Shown here piece by piece: positions 59,704 to 64,000 of a stretch of 64,000 nucleotides of DNA. Source of the stretch: Ganoderma boninense (lineage: Eukaryota > Basidiomycota > Agaricomycetes > Polyporales > Polyporaceae); contig CM035315.1 of NCBI GenBank assembly GCA_002900995.3, forward strand, positions 2,573,826-2,637,825, read 5' to 3'. The number at the start of each line of letters is the position of its first letter. Position 1 is the first letter of the stretch. The translations under genes were made by a program, and so were the position numbers. The notes beneath the pieces are model-generated. The model was not told where the DNA came from, did no database searches, and saw only the letters and a program-made list of their open reading frames with translations.

Positions 59704-59713
59704 TTTTTATATA
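59704..59713 (-). promoter_or_regulatory. TATA box of the M28 peptidase gene
   Basis: On the minus strand TATATAAAAA, 48-58 bases before the ATG at 59,656, giving a leader of about 20-30 bases. The word resembles the TATA region of the small secreted protein gene. Confidence 0.6.
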
Positions 59714-61552
59714 TTGCAAACTGGTCACGTTTTTCCTCGTCCGAACTTGTGCAATGTCGACGCGGATGGTACGGAAATGTGATCGACGGTGGACCTATGG
59801 TGTCCTGAGTCTTGCGTGCCTTTCAGTGAGAAGGGAGCATATGGTCTCTGTCACGATAGCACACCGTGAGGCCCAAGAACACTGCGGGACTCAGCTCCGC
59901 ACCTGCTTATAGATAGGCAACACTCCTCCACATCGGTCATGGGATAGTTCAAGGAAGGGCCGTGAGTGTTCATAGCTAAGTTCACCTCTCCGCCGCACTT
60001 CCCAAGGATCTGATCGGTAGCTGTGTAGCATATATAGCCCAGCTGTTGAAGTTTTGAATTGCATCGAAAGAATGGCCAATCCTAGTGGGGCTGTTAACCT
60101 ACTGAATCATTGCTAAGATTGTCGTTAGATGCCGATGAGGTCCGGTACCTCCTTGCCGAGGAAGAGGGGTGGTCAGGTGGAGAGCGACGCACCGTGTTTC
60201 ACCTGGCGAGTGTATGTTTGTCGGGTGGTGTGGCAGGACGAGTTCTCGGAACGGATGGTCGAGATTGACTGCGTCAGGTTTGAAGTCGCATTGCCCATTT
60301 GTATTTTGTGGATGCTACCCGGGGGAGTCCGTCGGCTACAGAGAACGTGGGGCGAGTGTAGGCTTAGCCAGAGGAGGGACATATCCGGATGCAGCAGTTG
60401 GTCAGCTTCGGCGATGACACGTCTTGAACGGACAAGCGTCCAGCAAACGCAGCATCCTGCCCAGGCGCGACACTCACGCTCACTTTCTCTCCATCTCTCT
60501 TCTCCCCCCCCCCCCCCCACTTGAAGCGCATATATGCACAAAATCCTGTTTCCGCTGAATGACACAATCGTTGTCTTTCTCCATCAAGACGACACGGAGA
60601 CCGCAGTGCCCCACGCCGTGCAGATCACGGTTAAAACAGACAGGTCAGCCAGTGGTCCATCTACGCTCCGTAAGTCGTTTGTAAAAGATCTTAATGTATA
60701 TAGGCCCCATGCGATAGATACGATCACGAGGTTTTACCTGGTGCGACACGACTTGAGTGTATGTATGCGCCTTTACTGCCAGATTGCGTCCACCATTACG
60801 TACCAAATCTCACATGCTACCACGCAGGACCTAATTCTGCGCCTGGTCGCTGCACATACGGAAAAGCCTGTGCAGGACGACCTCATATTTGAGGGTAGCC
60901 GTTACACGCTTCGTGCCCGTAAGTGAACTAGTCGCTCAACAAGACTGCCTTTGGAAGGATTCAAGAATCAACCACAGGGAGATCGCGATGGACCTTCGGG
61001 GAGAAGGTAGCCTTCCATTGGGGAAAGGAGAGAGTGAAGGCGTCTGAAGACAAGTGGACGTTTTGGTTCGAGGTGAAAGCAGACTCGGAGCTGGAACGAT
61101 CGTGAAGGCACAGCAGATCCACCAGCCTACCATCGACCGGACCGGATTGCATGCGCAGTGAGTTGGGCGGCAGAGGGTACAGAGAGGAAGCAAGGAGGGT
61201 ACAGAGACGAGCAGGGGCTGAGGCTGGTCGGGACGGGGTCGGGCTGAGGACAAGAGGAAGGGGCGGACCGAGCGGACCATGCGACTGTAGGCGCCCAGGA
61301 GAGACGGGCAGCAACATCCGTCGTCGGATCGCTCAATATCAATAGACATTAGGCATTTTTCTGAGAGGAGAGCACAAAACACGGGGCGGGTGGATCGGAG
61401 TGAGGACTGAGCACTGAGTGGGCAGCACTCGTGGCATCCATCGTCGGGTCGGTAGCATCGTATCGCAGGGCCGGACCGCTGGGACGGGCGGACCGCCTTG
61501 CCGGAGGAGGTCGCGTCGACCCGTGGCTTGCGATGGCAGTCAGACGGGCGTT
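59714..61552. other. Divergent intergenic region, peptidase / dehydratase
   Basis: 1.8 kb between two divergent genes. Frames are short; the best (60,534-60,926, +, about 130 codons) has no recognised domain and starts right after a C run of about 14 bases (about 60,507-60,520). Low-complexity minus-strand frames at 60,936-61,739 are not taken as genes. Confidence 0.45.
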
Positions 61553-61559
61553 TTATAAG
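61553..61559 (+). promoter_or_regulatory. TATA-like box of the dehydratase gene
   Basis: TTATAAG about 100 bases before the ATG at 61,656. Confidence 0.45.
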
Positions 61560-61655
61560 GACGACCATGGCTGCCATAGTCCGCGACCATTCCCTCCAGA
61601 CCCTCCTCTCCTCCATATCCTCGTCCCCCAAAAATCGCGAGGCCAGCTTGCGAGG

Positions 61656-63556
61656 ATGTCGCCCAAGATCGTCGGCTACAAGACTCATGGTGCGCCCTTT
61701 ACTACTTCCGTGCGACGCACTCACCGACAACCATCGCATCCTTCGTCAGACATCCGTTTTCCGACTTCCTTGAGTGGCGATGGCACGGATGCTATGAACA
61801 CAGACTGCGACTATTCATCAGCATATGTGAAGCTCTACACCGATTCCGACCTCACCGGTTACGGCATGACATTCACCATCGGCCGCGGCAACGACATCGT
61901 CTGCTCTGCCATCCAAGAGCTCGCAAAACGCCTTGTTGGAAAAGATGTGGAGGACATCTTTGCAAGCATGGGAAAGACGTGGGACTACCTCTGCGCCGAC
62001 TCACAGCTTCGCTGGTAAGTCCCAATATTAACAACTCAACCCGGCTGCATGCCTTGGAGGCGGTCCCTGATAGCACCGCCGCAGGATTGGCCCGGAGAAG
62101 GGCGTGATCCACATCGCACTTGGCGCGGTGGACAACGCGCTGTGGGACATGTTCGCTCGCGCTCGCGGCAAGCCCTTGTGGAAGCTCGTGGTGGATATGA
62201 CTCCTGTACGTACACACGCACCCCCCCACGCGCCATGGCTCCGGCTATACGGGTCGCCTCACCGCTCATGCGCCCGCTCCCGTCTCATCAGGAGGAGATT
62301 GTCAATGCCACAGCATTCCGCTACATCACAGACGCGCTCACCCGCGACGAGGCGCTCGCGACGCTCAAGGAGAAGCAGGCGACGCGCGCGGAGCGCGAGG
62401 CTCGGGTGCGCGAGCTCGGATACCCCGCATATGTCACCTCCGCAGGCTGGCTCGGCTACAGCGACGAGAAGGTCGCGCGCCTCACGCGCGAGGCCGTCGA
62501 GATGGGCTTTAACCACTTCAAGATGAAGGTCGGCGCCAGCAGGGAGTCCGACCTCCGCCGAGGCAAGATCATCCGCTCGATTATCGACGACCCGCAGTAC
62601 CTGCCCGCAGGGCTCAAGCCACGGGACCCCAGCGGCCCCGATCTCGTTGGCAAGAACGCTGGGCCGACAGGGAGCGTCCTCATGATCGATGCCAACCAGG
62701 TGTGGGACGTGCCCGAAGCCATCGAGTATGTCAAGGAGCTCGCAGAGATCAAGCCCTGGTGAGCGATATATTGCGCTGCGGGTCGTTTGGCTGCATGTTG
62801 ACCTGGGTCCGTATCCCAGGTTCATCGAGGAGCCCACTGCTCCTGACGATATCCTTGGACACGCCGCAGTCCGCAAGGCCTTGAAGCCCTACGGCATCGG
62901 TGTCGCGACCGGGGAGCATGCCCACAATCGCATGGTCTTCAAGCAGTTGCTCCAAGCTGGGGCCATCGACGTTTGTCAGATTGACTCGTGTCGTCTCGCT
63001 GGTGTCAGCGAAGTCCTCAGCGTTCTCTTGATGGCTGCGAAGTGAGCAGCTCCTGTCGTCGTCCTCGACAGGAAGGTATTGAGTCACGCATGACAGGTTT
63101 GGCGTCCCTGTCTGCCCCCATGCGGGTGGTGTCGGTCTGTGCGAGTATGTGATTCATTTGAGGTGAGCGTGAATTCTCTTGCAGTCTCGTGAGTCGCAGT
63201 CGGAGATGTGTAACACTGACCCTGGTTACATCTGGGACGTACAGTTTGATCGACTATATTGCGATCTCCGGGACCATGGAGCGCAATGTTCTGGAGTTTG
63301 TCGACCATCTGCACGAACACTTCCTCTACCCGTGTTCTATCAACAACAGCGGTCGGTATAATGTTCCCAACAACGCGCAGGAAGGATACAGGTGCGCGTG
63401 ACCTTCCCATATACGCTTTCGAGGAGGGACCTTCTGACCTCGGGTCTCGATCACGTCTTTCATATGCGCAGTATCGAAATGCATGAGAAGAGCATTGACG
63501 AATACGAATACCCGAATGGTACATATTGGAAGAGCCGTGGCGCCGCACAGGCTTGA
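61656..63556 (+). CDS. L-galactonate / L-fuconate dehydratase-type enolase-superfamily enzyme
   Basis: Closest by memory to fungal L-galactonate dehydratase (LGD1/GaaB), second step of fungal D-galacturonate (pectin sugar) breakdown, making 2-keto-3-deoxy-L-galactonate; also similar to ENOSF1/L-fuconate dehydratase. Eight exons: 61,656-61,689; 61,750-62,014; 62,085-62,205; 62,292-62,758; 62,820-63,041; 63,097-63,162; 63,245-63,391; 63,472-63,556. They sum to 1,407 bases, 468 residues with no break; all introns GT-AG, 55-86 bases. N-terminal block [17 protein letters not shown]. Active site: Lys217-x-Lys219, Mg ligands Asp273, Glu299 and Glu328 (IDANQ, IEEP, TGEH), and base His378 (CPHAGG). 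All expected residues are present, so it should be active. The 34-base first exon is very short but gives a clean join. Probably cytosolic. No other pathway gene is next to it in this window. Confidence 0.92.
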
Positions 63557-64000
63557 GCGTATCGCCCAGCAATGTCGCAGAGCTCCCGGAAGAAGTTGAA
63601 ACATGCCGTGTATATATGTATCACCTAGCGCTCCGTATTCTAGCCTTTGATCTGCACAACACGCCACAGATGTCTTCCCCTAGTACATGCGCCGGTTTTG
63701 TCGCCCCCTGCTGAGTTAAGGACCCGAGGATGCCATGAGGAAGTGCCGGGATGGGATGCCGCATTCTGCCAACGGCAACTCTAACGCCAGGTCTCTCCGG
63801 GATCCTACATCTATCCCGTACAGTAACGCCGTTCTTATTTGAGGAACGAGCAAAATTGCGTCTTCACAAGAAGTGGTGCGCGGCGCTTTTTTCACTTCGA
63901 AGCATGAGACTCGTTGCATCAGGACGCAGCATTGTCTAATACTAGATTTATTTGTACGGCCACCCCGTATACCTCACTGCCTGGGATTTCAGCGGAGACT
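63557..64000. other. Right-edge sequence, no gene supported
   Basis: Short frames on both strands only; contains the 3' end of the dehydratase transcript. Confidence 0.5.

Noticed and set aside
58883..59782. 299-codon plus-strand frame opposite the M28 peptidase gene
   Set aside because: Arg/Asp-rich shadow of the peptidase's coding strand.
60534..60926. 130-codon frame after the C run as a gene
   Set aside because: No recognised domain, no clear promoter, and it ends without splice-consistent neighbours; kept only as a remark.
1..64000. CRISPR arrays, operons, Shine-Dalgarno sites, rRNA genes
   Set aside because: No regularly spaced repeats, and the gene structure is eukaryotic with spliceosomal introns; none of these was seen.

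Overview
The window looks like genomic DNA of a basidiomycete fungus, most likely an Agaricomycete (polypore/mushroom group). The reasons are GC-rich coding DNA, many short GT-AG introns of about 50-90 bases, and typical fungal families: a Num1/ApsA cortical protein, an Skt5/Chs4 chitin synthase regulator, a PsiD-like phosphatidylserine-decarboxylase-family enzyme, F-box and M28 peptidase genes. No prokaryotic feature, viral genome or confident tRNA/rRNA was seen.

Layout. Left part (1-16.7 kb): an unrecognised glycine-zipper protein with disrupted frames (2.3-4.1 kb, +); BUD13 splicing factor (4.85-5.9 kb, -); from a 205-base shared promoter, a large NUM1/ApsA-like gene with a Mcp5-type PH domain (6.1-12.7 kb, +); convergent to it, a cyclic-nucleotide phosphodiesterase (14.3-16.7 kb, -). 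Then a Ser/Ala/Pro-rich unknown protein (20.65-22.2 kb, -). From 22.2 to 41 kb no cellular gene could be supported. This GC-rich desert holds one copy of a diverged dispersed repeat (29.7-32.5 kb) and a complete young non-autonomous LTR retrotransposon (36.97-39.14 kb; two 204-base LTRs with no difference seen, and a TGACT target duplication). Right part: PsiD-like decarboxylase (41.2-42.6 kb, +), the second diverged repeat copy (43.4-44.6 kb), a small secreted Cys-rich protein (44.9-45.2 kb, -), SKT5/CHS4 (47.06-49.7 kb, -), a decayed stretch with exon-like fragments and a 438-base inverted-repeat element (50-56.5 kb), an F-box gene (56.6-57.7 kb, +), a secreted M28 aminopeptidase (58.1-59.7 kb, -) and an eight-exon L-galactonate/L-fuconate dehydratase-type enzyme (61.7-63.6 kb, +).

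Functional links are modest. NUM1 (nuclear positioning at the cortex), SKT5 (chitin synthesis at growth sites) and PDE (cAMP turnover) all bear on hyphal growth but are not a cluster. The M28 peptidase, the small secreted protein and the galacturonate-pathway enzyme fit a plant-matter-degrading fungus.

A recurring oddity is single-base or dinucleotide frame breaks in several genes: the unknown gene at 2.3-4.1 kb, BUD13, NUM1 (several) and the Ser-rich gene. Some lie in G or CA runs. PDE, PSD, SKT5, M28, F-box and the dehydratase are perfectly open. Assembly indels are the simplest explanation for the conserved genes; real decay cannot be excluded for the unknown one. Exon boundaries were derived by hand from splice signals and frame continuity, and family assignments are from recognition of motifs, not searches.
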